Assembly: GCA_024643785.1 (NCBI GenBank)
Contig: JAHEMI010000014.1
Location: 1-37,374 of the forward strand
From: Burkholderiaceae bacterium
GTDB lineage: Bacteria > Pseudomonadota > Gammaproteobacteria > Burkholderiales > Burkholderiaceae_E
Direction: 5' to 3'
DNA length: 37,374 bases
Shown: positions 1 through 9,272 of the stretch, in pieces
How positions within the stretch are numbered: the stretch's first letter is position 1
How the letters are laid out: each line of letters opens with the position of its first letter
The notes under the pieces: generated by a model
What the model was told of the DNA's origin: nothing
The model's input: the letters and a program-made list of their open reading frames with translations, nothing else
Database searches by the model: none
Program-made: the position numbers and the translations under genes

Positions 1-428
1 GCGGCATCATCGGTCGGGTTCTCGGTGCCATCCTCGTAGCCGGTGAGATCGCGATTCTCCCGATAGAGGAAACCGTCAGTCGTGGTTTCGAGCCTGAACG
101 CCGGTGACAACGCCTTGCGGATGATACGGCCGCGGTGCAGCAGCACCCCGGGGTCTGCGCCGCGCAGCCAGCACCACAGGGCGCTCGGGGTCGATGGCAC
201 CGCCACGGCAGCGCCGCTGTGAACCGGAAAATCGCGCAGGCCCGGAATCTTCGCCCCCAGCGCGCTCACCAGCGGCATGCCGATCCCGACTACCACTTCG
301 TCACCTTCGATCAGGCCGCGCAGCGCCGAGAGCGCGCGCCGCGGGTCATAACCAGGCGAAAGTGCAAACGAAAGGTAGCGCGAGTGGGTGGGCAAGTCGC
401 CCAGGATGCCGGGTTGTGATCTGTTCAT
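1..428 (-). CDS. DyP-type (YfeX-like) haem peroxidase, N-terminal part, cut by window edge
   Basis: The minus-strand frame opening with ATG at 428 runs to base 1 without a stop, giving 142 residues of a longer protein. It reads as the N-terminal half of a dye-decolourising peroxidase: the opening QPGIL, a VPSTPSALWCWLRG stretch near residues 78-90, and RDLTGYEDGTENP near 126-138. The last holds the family GxxDG motif, with Asp133 as the expected distal catalytic acid. The haem-ligand histidine would lie in the missing C-terminal half. Members oxidise dyes and phenols, or act on porphyrins, using hydrogen peroxide; they are cytoplasmic or encapsulin cargo, and no signal peptide is seen here. 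A GGTGA-like ribosome site lies before the ATG. The gene follows rep by about 100 bp on the same strand. Confidence 0.85.
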   Translation of the reverse strand, partial: MNRSQPGILGDLPTHSRYLSFALSPGYDPRRALSALRGLIEGDEVVVGIGMPLVSALGAKIPGLRDFPVHSGAAVAVPSTPSALWCWLRGADPGVLLHRGRIIRKALSPAFRLETTTDGFLYRENRDLTGYEDGTENPTDDA

Positions 429-530
429 GGTCGTCACCGTTGCTCGGTCTCTGGTGGGTGATTGCCACCAGGCGATTGCCTGGCGAACACTCTCGCATCA
501 GTTCGATTCTAGCGACTAGTCGTTTCCAGG

Positions 531-2570
531 TCAGTCGCCCGCTGGTGCTGCCTTCTTGCTGGCCAGCAGGTCGCGCAAGCCGTCGAGGCGGCCGCGCGCG
601 GCCGCGCCGGTGATCGTGGCTGCCGCGGGCGCCCGCGCCGACAGGTCCATCTCGGCGATGAATCGCGACGGGTCGCGGCCGAACTTCTCCTTGCCGCGGC
701 GCCGGGTGTTGCACCAGCTGAGCGTCAGGCTGCGCTGCGCGCGAGTGACGGCGACGTACATCAGGCGGCGCTCCTCCTCGACGTGGGCGCAGAGCGCCGC
801 CGCAGCCGCCGGCTCGGCGCTGCCGTCGTCCTCGGCCATCATCCCGCCGTGATGTGGCAGCAGGCCCTCTTCGCAGCCGGCAACGTAGACATGCGGAAAC
901 TCCAGCCCCTTGGCCGCGTGGATGGTGCTCAGACGCACCGCGTCGCCGTCGCTGCGCTGCTGGTCGAGTTGCGACAGCAGGGTGACGGTCTGAGCCAGTT
1001 GCAACAGGTTCTCGCCGTCCTGCTCGGCACGTTGCTCGAGCCACCCGAGGAAGTCGGTGACGTTGGTCCACTTGCCGGCGGCGACCTTGTCGTCGTTGCT
1101 CGCGAAGAGATGTTCGCGATACTCGATGCCGTTGACCAGGTCGGTGAGCACCTGGGCCGCCGGCTCCCGGCTGGCGCGGTAGGAAATGCGATTGATGAAC
1201 GAGCCGAAGGCGCGCAGGTCAGCGAGATGGCGGGCGCCGAGGCGCGCCTCGATCCCGGTCTCGAAGAGCGCTGCGAACATCGACAGCTGGCGCTCGCCGG
1301 CGTAGGTGCCGAGCGTCGCGAGCGTCGCCGGTCCCACGCCGCGCTTCGGGGTAGTGATGGCGCGGATGAAGGCGGGATCGTCATCGTCGTTGACCAGCAG
1401 TCGGAGGTAGGCGATCAGGTCGCGAATCTCGGCGCGCTCGAAGAAACTCTGCCCGCCGGAGATCACATAGGGCACCTTCTCCTTGCGCAGCATCTGCTCG
1501 AACACCCGTGCCTGGTGGTTGCCGCGATAGAGGATCGCGAAATCGGACCAGCGCAGCCGGCGCTCGAAGCGCAGCGCCTGCAGGCGCATGGTGATCGACT
1601 CGGCCTCGGCTTCGTCGTCCGCGCACATCACCACCGTGATCGGATCGCCCACGCCGAGCTCCGACCAAAGGCGCTTCTCGTGGACCTTGGGATTGTGGCC
1701 GATCAGGTGATTGGCCGCCGCCAGGATCGTGGTGCTCGAACGGTAGTTCTGCTCGAGCTTGATCACTGCGAGCTGCGGATAGTCGGCGCCCAGGCGCTGG
1801 AGGTTCTCGAGCGTCGCTCCGCGCCAGCCGTAAATCGACTGGTCATCATCGCCGACGGCCGTGAACGCTGCCCGCGGCCCGGCGAGCAGGCGCAGCAACT
1901 CGTACTGGCAGGCGTTGGTGTCCTGGTACTCGTCGACCAGCAGGTAGCGCAGCGTCTCGCGCCAGGCCTGCGCCACCTCGGGATGTTCCCGCAGCAACTG
2001 CACCGGCAACCGGATCAGGTCGTCGAAATCAACCGCCTGGTAGGCGCTCAGGGTGGCAGCGTAGTCGCGGTAGGCGCGCACGGCCTGGCGCTCGGACTCG
2101 CTGGCCGCCGCCAGCGCCGCCTGGTCGGGCTCGAGCAGCGCGTTCTTCCACAGCGAGATCCGGTGCAGCGTGGCGCGTGCCGCCTTGCGGTCGGTAGTGC
2201 CCAGCGACGTCTGGATGATGTTGGTGGCGTCCTCGGCGTCGAGGATCGAGAACGCGCGTTTGAGTCCCAGCCGGGTTCCGTCGCGCCGCAGGATGCGCAC
2301 CCCGAGCGAGTGAAAGGTCGACACGCTGGGCGCGCGCCCGCCCTCCAGCGGCGGCAGCATCGGCTTGAGCCGCTCGGCCATCTCGCGGGCCGCCTTGTTG
2401 GTGAAGGTGATCGCGCCAATCGCCGCCGGATCGAATCCGGACTGCACCAGGTGGACGATCTTCTGCGTGATGACCCGGGTCTTGCCGCTGCCGGCGCCAG
2501 CGATGACCAGACAGGGGCCGTCGAGATGGCGAATCGCCGCGCGCTGCGCGGGGTTCAGTGAACTGGACAT
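531..2570 (-). CDS. rep: ATP-dependent DNA helicase Rep
   Basis: A 679-residue superfamily 1A 3'-5' DNA helicase, close to the 673 residues of E. coli Rep. Walker A (AGAGSGKT) is at residues 24-31, motif II DEYQDTN at 213-219 and motif III GDDDQSIYGWR at 240-250. The C-terminal part has STIHAAKGLEFPHVYVAG and the VAVTRAQ motif VI. Sequence along its length (for example YRGNHQARVFEQ and ISGGQSFFERAEIRDL) resembles Rep more than UvrD or PcrA. Rep removes proteins ahead of the replication fork and helps restart stalled forks. It starts 15 bp after the priA stop, so the two probably share a transcript, which fits a replication-restart role. No strong ribosome site is visible before the ATG. Confidence 0.93.
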   Translation of the reverse strand: MSSSLNPAQRAAIRHLDGPCLVIAGAGSGKTRVITQKIVHLVQSGFDPAAIGAITFTNKAAREMAERLKPMLPPLEGGRAPSVSTFHSLGVRILRRDGTRLGLKRAFSILDAEDATNIIQTSLGTTDRKAARATLHRISLWKNALLEPDQAALAAASESERQAVRAYRDYAATLSAYQAVDFDDLIRLPVQLLREHPEVAQAWRETLRYLLVDEYQDTNACQYELLRLLAGPRAAFTAVGDDDQSIYGWRGATLENLQRLGADYPQLAVIKLEQNYRSSTTILAAANHLIGHNPKVHEKRLWSELGVGDPITVVMCADDEAEAESITMRLQALRFERRLRWSDFAILYRGNHQARVFEQMLRKEKVPYVISGGQSFFERAEIRDLIAYLRLLVNDDDDPAFIRAITTPKRGVGPATLATLGTYAGERQLSMFAALFETGIEARLGARHLADLRAFGSFINRISYRASREPAAQVLTDLVNGIEYREHLFASNDDKVAAGKWTNVTDFLGWLEQRAEQDGENLLQLAQTVTLLSQLDQQRSDGDAVRLSTIHAAKGLEFPHVYVAGCEEGLLPHHGGMMAEDDGSAEPAAAAALCAHVEEERRLMYVAVTRAQRSLTLSWCNTRRRGKEKFGRDPSRFIAEMDLSARAPAAATITGAAARGRLDGLRDLLASKKAAPAGD

Positions 2571-2585
2571 CGGGGCGCGCCGGGC

Positions 2586-4679
2586 TCAGATCTCGTTGGG
2601 GTCGATCTCGAGTTGCCAGCGCACCCTGGTCTCGAGCCCCCCCAGTTGCGCCAGCCAGGCGTCGACGAAATGGTGCAACTGCTGGCGTGAGGGCGAATCG
2701 ACCAGCAGCTGCGCCCGCGCGCGCCCGGCGATGCGCGCCATCGGCATCGGCACCGGATCGAAGACCATGATTTCGGAACCCGCCACGTCATCTGCCGTCG
2801 CCAGCCCTCTGGCCGCGGCCAGGAAAGCCAGCGCCTCGTCCAGCTCGGCTGCCTCGGCGCGCAGGAGCGCCAGGTAGCGAAACGGCGGCAGGCCCGCTTC
2901 CCGGCGCTCGGCGAGCAGGGCATCGGCAAAGCCGCGGAAATCGTGCGCCTGCAGCGCCGCAAACAGCGGATGCTCCGGGTACCTGGTCTGCACGATCACC
3001 TCGCCGCGCGGCGCCAGCCCGGGCGCAGCCCGCCCGGCGCGACCGCTGACCTGGGTCAGGGTTGAGAAGAGTCGTTCCGGGGCCCGAAAGTCGGCGGCGT
3101 AGAGTCCGGCGTCGGCGTCGAGCACCACCACCAGCGAGAGGCGCTGGAAGTCGTGCCCCTTGGCCAGCATCTGGGTCCCGACCACGATGTCGAGCGTGCC
3201 GGCGTGGAACGAATCGAGGACCTTCTCGGCAGCGCCGCGGCGGCTGGCGACGTCCCGGTCGAGACGGCCGATCCGGGCGCCGGGAAAGAGAGCGATCAGC
3301 TCCTGCTCGATGCGCTGGGTGCCGGCGCCGAGCGGTTGCAGGTCTATGTTGCCGCATTCCGGACAGGCGCGCGGGACGGTGCTTGCAGCGCCGCAATGGT
3401 GGCACTGGAGCAGGTAGCGGGCGCCGCCCCGGGAGCGGGCGCCAGAGCGGTGCAGAACGCGATACGCCGAGCAATCGGGGCACTGGCTGAGCCAGCCGCA
3501 ACTCTGGCACGAGAGCACCGGGGCGAAGCCGCGGCGATTGATGAATACCAGCGCCTGTTCGCCGCGCTCGAGCGCACCGGCCATGGCGGTGCGCGCCGCT
3601 TCGGTCAACCCGGCGGGGCCGGGGGCGCCCCGGGCATCGACGATGCGCAGCACCGGCAGCACCGCACCGGTGGCCCGTTCGGGCAGGCTCAGGACCTGGT
3701 AACGGCCGCGCTGCGCCGAGAACCAGCTCTCGAGCGCGGGGGTCGCCGAACCGAGCACCACCGGGATCGCGCGCAGCGACGCAGCCACCACCGCCAGGTC
3801 GCGGGCGCTGTAGTGCACTCCTTCCTGCTGGCGAAACGATGGGTCGTGCTCCTCGTCGACGACGATGGCGGCCAGCGCGGGCAACGGCGCCAGTACCGCC
3901 AGCCGGGTGCCGATCACCAGCCGCGCGCGGCCGTCTGCAGCCGCGATCCAGCGGGCCGCGCGATCGGCTTCGCCCAGGCCACTGTGGAGCACCGCGACCT
4001 CGAGGCCGGGGAACCGGGCACCGACCCGTTGGGCCAATTGGGGCGTCAGGGCGATCTCCGGGACCAGCATCAGCACCTGCGCCTGATGGTCGCGCTCGAG
4101 CAGGTGCGCGATCCAGCGTAGATAGACCTCGGTCTTGCCGCTGCCGGTAATGCCGTGCAGCAGGTGCACCGTGAACCCCCGGGCGGCGATCAGCGCGTCG
4201 AGGGCTGACTGCTGGTCGGCGTTGAGTTGTACGACTTCGTCGTCAACCGAGGGAATCGTTTGACCGGCATCGGTGGCGGGCGCGGCAATCGCGCGCGCCC
4301 GGGCACGCTCGAAGGCGCAGCCGCGCGCACGTGCGCTCGGCGGGGTACGCAGCAACCGGGGCAACGCCGGCAACGCGATTTCGCCGCGATGACGGTGATA
4401 GTAGCGGGCGGCGAACTCGACCAGTTCGAGCCAGGCTGGGTCCGGTCGCGGCGCAGCCCCGATCAGGCTTGCTATCGGACGTATTTTTTCGGCTGCGTGT
4501 TCGGGCTGACCGCCGACCTCGAGCACCAGGCCGACCCGGCGGCCACGCCCCCATGGCACCAGGACCCAATCGCGCGCCCGCAGGCTGTCCGCAAGCTCGT
4601 CCGGAACCAGGTAATCGAACCAGGGCGCGATCGGGACATCGAGCGCCACCCGGGCAAATATGGGTGTCGTCGCGGTCAT
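2586..4679 (-). CDS. priA: Primosomal protein N' (PriA replication-restart helicase)
   Basis: A 697-residue protein that reloads the replisome at collapsed forks. The N-terminal 3'-DNA-binding region starts near residue 8. Walker A GITGSGKT is at 176-183 and the DEEH box at 275-278. Eight cysteines at 391, 394, 400, 403, 426, 429, 439 and 442 form the two zinc-binding sites inside the second helicase lobe. GTQMLAKGHDFQ and the SGRAGR motif follow. Length and motif order match the family, so it looks intact. ATG at 4679 has a GGAAGG just upstream. It lies directly before rep, while hemE is 380 bp upstream on the same strand. Confidence 0.96.
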   Translation of the reverse strand: MTATTPIFARVALDVPIAPWFDYLVPDELADSLRARDWVLVPWGRGRRVGLVLEVGGQPEHAAEKIRPIASLIGAAPRPDPAWLELVEFAARYYHRHRGEIALPALPRLLRTPPSARARGCAFERARARAIAAPATDAGQTIPSVDDEVVQLNADQQSALDALIAARGFTVHLLHGITGSGKTEVYLRWIAHLLERDHQAQVLMLVPEIALTPQLAQRVGARFPGLEVAVLHSGLGEADRAARWIAAADGRARLVIGTRLAVLAPLPALAAIVVDEEHDPSFRQQEGVHYSARDLAVVAASLRAIPVVLGSATPALESWFSAQRGRYQVLSLPERATGAVLPVLRIVDARGAPGPAGLTEAARTAMAGALERGEQALVFINRRGFAPVLSCQSCGWLSQCPDCSAYRVLHRSGARSRGGARYLLQCHHCGAASTVPRACPECGNIDLQPLGAGTQRIEQELIALFPGARIGRLDRDVASRRGAAEKVLDSFHAGTLDIVVGTQMLAKGHDFQRLSLVVVLDADAGLYAADFRAPERLFSTLTQVSGRAGRAAPGLAPRGEVIVQTRYPEHPLFAALQAHDFRGFADALLAERREAGLPPFRYLALLRAEAAELDEALAFLAAARGLATADDVAGSEIMVFDPVPMPMARIAGRARAQLLVDSPSRQQLHHFVDAWLAQLGGLETRVRWQLEIDPNEI

Positions 4680-5059
4680 GCCTTCCGGGTCCCCGCAGGC
4701 CCCGGATGAGTTACCGGAGCGGCCCCCGAAGTTGAGACTTCACTGGAGCTTGGGCCAATAACCCGCCAGTTGGAACGGTTTTTCCGCACGGCTGGCTCCG
4801 GCCTGTGGACAAAACTGTGGGCAATTAAGTCAAGCGACTGCGGAAAACCACAATAAACCGTCAGCGCCGCAACCGGAAACTTCTCATTTGAAGCGATAAA
4901 TCCCATCAAATCAATTGGTTACGCGGATGTCTTGCGAAACGCATCTAAACAAACCGCGCAACCCACGGAGTGCGCTCCGATGTGCATAAGTACGCTTCTC
5001 ACCACTCGAAAACCCTTCCAACAAGCGCCTTCGCAAGCGCCTTGAAACCTGGATTTGCG
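4680..5059. other. 380-bp non-coding stretch between hemE and priA
   Basis: This is the longest gene-free interval in the window and is visibly less GC-rich than its flanks, especially 4800-4930. It carries two DnaA-box-like 9-mers (listed separately). A direct repeat AAGCGCCTT-CGC-AAGCGCCTT at 5023-5043 lies just past the hemE stop; it allows only a weak hairpin without a T-run. A TTGACT at 4828-4833 (minus) could be a -35 element for priA, but no convincing -10 is correctly spaced from it. The small open frame within it has no ribosome site or recognisable sequence and is taken as noise. Confidence 0.6.
4804..4824 (-). promoter_or_regulatory. Pair of DnaA-box-like 9-mers upstream of priA
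   Basis: On the minus strand the sequence reads TTGCCCACA (4824-4816) and then TTGTCCACA (4812-4804). They are in the same orientation with starts 12 bp apart. The E. coli consensus is TTATNCACA; TTGTCCACA has one mismatch and TTGCCCACA also has one, both at position 3. The pair sits in a relatively AT-rich part of the gap, about 125 bp before the priA start. It could be a DnaA-controlled promoter or a DnaA-titrating site. A full origin is not indicated because only two boxes are seen and no 13-mer-like AT-rich repeats accompany them. Confidence 0.4.
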
Positions 5060-6187
5060 TCAAAGTGAGGACGCGCTAACCCCGGAAGCCCTTTGTTTCC
5101 TGCTGTGCGAATGGACTGCTTCGACGAGCGCAGAAACACTCTCCGGCGGCGTGAATTGCGAGATGCCGTGGCCCAGGTTGAAGACGTGGCCGTGGCCCGC
5201 CTGCGGCGTCCCGTAGCTCTCCAGCACCTTGATGGCCTCGACCTGAATCTGTTCCGGAGTGGCCATGAGCGCCATCGGGTCGAGGTTCCCCTGGATCGCG
5301 CATTTGTCGCCGACGCGGGCGCGGGCCGCGCCCAGTCCAAGCGTCCAGTCGACGCCGACCGCGGCGCACCCGGTGGCTGCGATCTGTTCGATCCACAGGC
5401 CGCCACCCTTGGTGAACACGATCGCGGGAACCGGTACGCGCCGGCGAACCTGCGTGCCATCGGCCTCAGTGACCAGTTCCTCGCGATCACGGTGCAATCC
5501 CTGCAGCACCCGGCGGATGTAAGCCAGCGAAAATTCCTGGAAGGCCCCGTCGGCCAGCGCCCCACCCCAGGAATCGAAGATCATGACCGCCTGGGCGCCC
5601 GCCGCGATCTGCGCGTTCAGGTAGGTCGCCACGGCGTCGGCGTTGACCGTCAGGATCCGGTGCATCAGGTCCGGACGCCGATAGAGCATGGTCTTGATCG
5701 CCCTGAAATCCGAGCTGCCGCCGCCTTCGACCATGTAGCAGGCCAGCGTCCAGGGGCTGCCGGAAAAGCCGATCAGCGGCACCCTGCCATTGAGTGCGCC
5801 GCGGATGGTGCGCACCGCATCGGTCACGTAACGCAGTTCGGCTTCCGGATCGGGCACCGCGAGCGCAGCGACCGCTGCCTCGTCGCGCACCGGACGTTCG
5901 AACTTCGGCCCCTCGCCCTCGGCGAAGTAGAGGCCAAGCCCCATCGCGTCAGGCACGGTCAGGATGTCGGAGAACAGGATTGCGGCGTCGAGCGGAAAGC
6001 GATCGAGCGGCTGGAGTGTGACCTCGCAGGCCAGTTCCGGGTTCTTGCACAGCGCCAGGAAGCTGCCCGCGCGCTTGCGGGTGGCGTTGTACTCCGGCAG
6101 GTAGCGTCCCGCCTGGCGCATCAGCCAGACCGGAGTGTAGTCGGTCGGTTCGCGCCGCAGCGCTCGCAGAAAGGTATCGTTGCTCAA
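5060..6187 (-). CDS. hemE: Uroporphyrinogen decarboxylase
   Basis: A 375-residue cytoplasmic enzyme that removes four carboxyl groups from uroporphyrinogen III to give coproporphyrinogen III in haem synthesis. The signature [11 protein letters not shown] is near residues 23-33, and [13 protein letters not shown] near 71-83 holds the catalytic Asp (about residue 74). [16 protein letters not shown] and FDSWGG follow. The start is a TTG at 6187 (TTG AGC AAC), with GGAAG about eight bases upstream; there is no ATG at the homologous position. Homology ends near VEAVHSHSR, leaving a short extra tail. In related betaproteobacteria hemE lies between the atp operon and priA, as here, although plsB and a small gene intervene. 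Confidence 0.95.
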   Translation of the reverse strand: MSNDTFLRALRREPTDYTPVWLMRQAGRYLPEYNATRKRAGSFLALCKNPELACEVTLQPLDRFPLDAAILFSDILTVPDAMGLGLYFAEGEGPKFERPVRDEAAVAALAVPDPEAELRYVTDAVRTIRGALNGRVPLIGFSGSPWTLACYMVEGGGSSDFRAIKTMLYRRPDLMHRILTVNADAVATYLNAQIAAGAQAVMIFDSWGGALADGAFQEFSLAYIRRVLQGLHRDREELVTEADGTQVRRRVPVPAIVFTKGGGLWIEQIAATGCAAVGVDWTLGLGAARARVGDKCAIQGNLDPMALMATPEQIQVEAIKVLESYGTPQAGHGHVFNLGHGISQFTPPESVSALVEAVHSHSRKQRASGVSASSL

Positions 6188-6334
6188 TGCCGTAGCTTCC
6201 AGTTACGTCCCGGCACCAGGCCGGCCGCGGGCAATATCGGTGGCGGAAAGCGGCGCGCCCGAGTCCTCGCCGATCCGAACCCGCTATTCTACTTCGGGCC
6301 CGAACCGAGGTTTCGGGTCAACTCAGGTTCCCGC

Positions 6335-8884
6335 TCAGGCAACCGGCTCTTCAAGTCCGGCCGTGACTTCCGGTTCAGTCGCCGCGCGGGCCAGTTGCCC
6401 GGCATGTGCGATGGCCAGACGGGTATCGGCCGGCAGCAGGTATTGGGCGTCACGCGCGACCGACACCAATTCCTGTTCGAAGTGCAGGCGTTTCTCGACC
6501 ACCGTGACCATGCCGGTATCGATCAGGGTATCGATGATCGAGCGCAGCACCGCCCGGTCGCAGAACTCCGGCCCGCCGGTCTCGTGCAGCAGCGACAGGC
6601 GCTGGGCCAGCAGGCAGCAGTATTCCTCGAGCTCGCTGACGCCGAGCACCCCCGATCCCGAACGCACCAGCGTGGCGACTGCCAGCACATAACGCTCGAT
6701 CGACAGCCGGATGGTATTGGCCAGGGCGTGCAGCGCAATCGACTCCCGGGTGCTCGGATCCGGCGGCGTCAGCCAGGTGCCGTGTTCGCGGGCCATGCCG
6801 GCCGCGCGCAGCGCGTCGAGGCACGCCGCGATGCGGGCATCGAGCCGCTCGCTCTCCGAGGCGAGGTGCAGCTCGCCACGCAGGAAGACGAACAACTGGC
6901 GTGCCACCCGCACCAGTTCGGGCGGCTCGAGCTGCTCGTTCTGAGATATCAGGCAGGCGAGCAGCGCCGGCATCGCGAAGGCGTGCAGCACGTTGTTGCG
7001 GAAATAGGCCAGCTTCTCAGCCTGCGCCGGTGCGACCTGAAGGATGTCGCCGAGCGGATGGGCAACCCGGTCGAGCAACTTGAACTCCTCGGCGTAGCGC
7101 ACCACCGCGGCGCCGTCGAGTTCGGTGACCTGCATGCACGAGGAATAAGGCGCGTCGATCAGCACCTGCTTGAGCAGGTCGATCTGCTGCGCCAGCAGCT
7201 CGGCATCCATCGCCGGTCGCGCCGCTCCGAGGATCGAGACCGCGAGCAGATTGACCGGATTGATCACCACCGCTTCGTTGATCCGGGTGACCACCCGCCT
7301 GGCCAGCTCATTGATCGTTTCCCGGCGCTCGACTTCGAGCTGGTCATCGGGGCTGCCGGCGATCTGGTCGGCGGGGCTGCGGGCCGCGAACTCGCGCCAC
7401 GCTGGCCATTTCTCGTCAAGGAACGGCTGCAGCGGAATCGGCTCGCCAAAGTTGAGATAGACGTTGCCCCAGCGCTCGCGCAATTTGCGCACCGTGCCCA
7501 GCAGCGCCAGCAGCGATTCCTTGCGCTTGGGCTTGCCGGCGAGCTCGGCGAGATAGGAGTCGCCCTCGAAAAGCCGCTCGTAGCCGATGTAGACCGGCAC
7601 GAAAGCCAGCGGGCGCTCTTGGTCGCGCAGGAAGCTGTTGACCGTCATCGCCAGCATCCCGGCCTTGGGCGACAGGGTCCGGCCGGTGCGGCTGCGCCCC
7701 CCTTCGATGTAGTACTTCACCGGGAAGCCGCGGCTCAGGATCGCGTGCAGGTATTCGGTGAACACCTCGGCGTAGAGCGGATTGCCGCGGAAGCTGCGCC
7801 GCAGGTAGAACGCTCCGCCGGCGCGCAGCAGGCCGCCGAGCAGCGGCATGTTGAGGTTCGCGCCGGCCGCGATGTGGGGCGGCTGCAGCCCGCGGCGATA
7901 GATCACATAGGAGAGCAGCAGGTAATCGATGTGGCTGCGATGACAGGGCACATAGATGATGCCGGCGCCCTGTCCCGCGCCGGAGATCTTCTCGATGGTG
8001 TCGAAGCGATAGACCCGCACCCCGTCGTAGATCCGGTCCCAGATTACCGAGAGCACGACGATGAACGCGCGCACCACGGGATAGGAATAGTCCGACGCGA
8101 TCTCGTAGGCGTAGCGCCGCGCCCGCAATTCCTCACGTCCGGGATCGGTGTTGTTGCGTTGCGCCTCGGCGGCGATGGCGGCCTGCACCGAGGTGCTGTC
8201 GACCAGGTTGTTGATCACCGTGTGGCGGTGCGACAGATCAGGCCCGACTGCCAGTTCGCGCTCGCGCTTGAAGCGCCCGCGCAGCAGCCGGCCGACCCGG
8301 CGCATTGCGGTCGCGGGATCGGCCGCGCCGACCGCTTCGCGCAACGACACCGGGGCACTGAACTTGACCAGCGTCTCGCGACCGTGCAGCAGCACCCTGA
8401 TCGCCTGGCGGAAGCGTCCCGGCGGCCGCCAGCTGTCGGCGAACAGCGCCCGGATCACGGTGTCCTTGCGGGTCGCCGGTCCGCGCCCCCAGAACACGCT
8501 GACCGGCACGATCTGGACGTCGACCGCGGCGTCCTCGAGGCTCGCTTCGATCAACCGGCGCAGGCGGCTGGAATAGACGTAGGGATTGCGCCGCAGCGGC
8601 GTCGGCTGGCCATTGTTGGTCAGGAAGAAGAACGAGCGCCGCTCCTTGACCGCGCCCGAGAGCAGCGGCAGCAGTGGTTCGGGCAGGCCGAGCTCGCGCA
8701 CCACGTCGTCGACGATCAGCAGCGTCGAGATTTGGCGCATCTGCAATGCGTAGACTATCGGGCGGCCGCGATCGATTCCCGGCGCGTCGATCTGCTCGTC
8801 GACCACGGTCGCGCGCACCAGACGGCGCAGCATGACCCGCAGGAGGGCGAGATAGAGCCGGTCCAGGCCGGAAAAGATCTTCAC
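6335..8884 (-). CDS. plsB: Glycerol-3-phosphate 1-O-acyltransferase PlsB
   Basis: An 849-residue membrane-associated acyltransferase (E. coli PlsB is 807) that puts the first acyl chain on sn-glycerol-3-phosphate. The catalytic motif HRSHID (His315, Asp320) is followed by GAFYLRR near 357-363 and EGGRSRTGR at 394-402, which are blocks I to III of the family. The long N-terminal region (1-300) and C-terminal region (after about 560) are the usual PlsB flanks. The start used is GTG at 8884; no good ribosome site is visible. The frame is open back to the TAG ending the small upstream gene, 48 bp away, so its translation may be coupled to that gene. PlsB is best known from gammaproteobacteria. 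Confidence 0.94.
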   Translation of the reverse strand: MKIFSGLDRLYLALLRVMLRRLVRATVVDEQIDAPGIDRGRPIVYALQMRQISTLLIVDDVVRELGLPEPLLPLLSGAVKERRSFFFLTNNGQPTPLRRNPYVYSSRLRRLIEASLEDAAVDVQIVPVSVFWGRGPATRKDTVIRALFADSWRPPGRFRQAIRVLLHGRETLVKFSAPVSLREAVGAADPATAMRRVGRLLRGRFKRERELAVGPDLSHRHTVINNLVDSTSVQAAIAAEAQRNNTDPGREELRARRYAYEIASDYSYPVVRAFIVVLSVIWDRIYDGVRVYRFDTIEKISGAGQGAGIIYVPCHRSHIDYLLLSYVIYRRGLQPPHIAAGANLNMPLLGGLLRAGGAFYLRRSFRGNPLYAEVFTEYLHAILSRGFPVKYYIEGGRSRTGRTLSPKAGMLAMTVNSFLRDQERPLAFVPVYIGYERLFEGDSYLAELAGKPKRKESLLALLGTVRKLRERWGNVYLNFGEPIPLQPFLDEKWPAWREFAARSPADQIAGSPDDQLEVERRETINELARRVVTRINEAVVINPVNLLAVSILGAARPAMDAELLAQQIDLLKQVLIDAPYSSCMQVTELDGAAVVRYAEEFKLLDRVAHPLGDILQVAPAQAEKLAYFRNNVLHAFAMPALLACLISQNEQLEPPELVRVARQLFVFLRGELHLASESERLDARIAACLDALRAAGMAREHGTWLTPPDPSTRESIALHALANTIRLSIERYVLAVATLVRSGSGVLGVSELEEYCCLLAQRLSLLHETGGPEFCDRAVLRSIIDTLIDTGMVTVVEKRLHFEQELVSVARDAQYLLPADTRLAIAHAGQLARAATEPEVTAGLEEPVA

Positions 8885-8932
8885 GTTAAGGTCGCGACGC
8901 GCCAGGAACGCCAGTGGACTACCGGGCGATTC

Positions 8933-9121
8933 CTAGAGCTGGTCTCCACCAGTGTCGGCTGCGTCATCTTGCCCCGCTGACTGGCCGTCATCGTCCGCGA
9001 AACCTTCCTCGCCGTCGGCGGAGCTGCGTTTCTCGGCTTTGCGCGAGAGCTTGTCCTCTTTCTTCTTCTTCTTGGCCAGTTCTCTCTGGCGTTTTGCGAA
9101 CGAATAGTTTGGGCTGGCCAA
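8933..9121 (-). CDS. Small lysine-rich conserved protein, function unknown
   Basis: A 62-residue protein beginning MASPNYSFAKRQRELAKKKKKED and ending in an acidic Asp/Glu/Gly-rich tail. I recognise this opening from small uncharacterised proteins common in betaproteobacteria; no function is known to me. The strongly basic N-terminal half (likely helical) and acidic C-terminal half suggest nucleic-acid or ribosome contact, but that is inference. The start is a TTG at 9121, chosen because a near-perfect AAGGAGGA lies nine bases upstream. No in-frame ATG fits better. It precedes plsB on the same strand and in the same frame, separated by its TAG stop. Confidence 0.75.
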   Translation of the reverse strand: MASPNYSFAKRQRELAKKKKKEDKLSRKAEKRSSADGEEGFADDDGQSAGQDDAADTGGDQL

Positions 9122-9230
9122 AGTCGACGGTCCTCCTTGGTGTTGGCTGGGCAGCGCGAACCGTGCCGCTGGCGCTGCTGAGAGCGGCTATTCTCCCATG
9201 CTTGGCAAGTGCTTGCACCACAATGACCAA

Positions 9231-9250
9231 GGGGCAGCCGCGGCTGCCCC
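9231..9250 (-). terminator. Hairpin after atpC, probable terminator of the atp operon
   Basis: GGGGCAGCC-GC-GGCTGCCCC is a perfect 9-bp inverted repeat with a two-base centre, 22 bp past the atpC stop. Read on the minus strand it is followed by TTGGTCATT, a poor U-tract, so termination may need Rho or be incomplete. The position right after the last atp gene supports the call. Confidence 0.6.
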
Positions 9251-9272
9251 TCGTCGTTGCGGCCGATCCCGG

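Noticed and set aside
513-522. Palindrome CGACTAGTCG and the nearby CCAGGC-GATT-GCCTGG stem (468-483) before the peroxidase gene
   Set aside because: Short, without T-runs or known operator resemblance; could be a weak terminator for rep, but not enough to call.
783-2561. A 592-codon plus-strand open frame opposite rep
   Set aside because: It is antisense to a gene with all helicase motifs and has the same low-information composition.
4676-4909. A 77-codon minus-strand frame in the hemE-priA gap
   Set aside because: It has no ribosome site, overlaps the DnaA-box-like pair and has no recognisable sequence; the region looks regulatory.
6293-6317. Overlapping inverted repeats TTCGGGCCCGAA and CCCGAA/TTCGGG after plsB
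   Set aside because: Stems are short, mutually exclusive and not followed by a T-run. A TTGACC and TAGAAT nearby are 24 bp apart, too far for a hemE promoter.
5093-8980. A 1295-codon open frame on the plus strand across hemE and plsB
   Set aside because: It is antisense to two well-supported genes, its translation is Arg/His/Gln/Asp-rich without known motifs, and such frames arise from GC-rich third codon positions.
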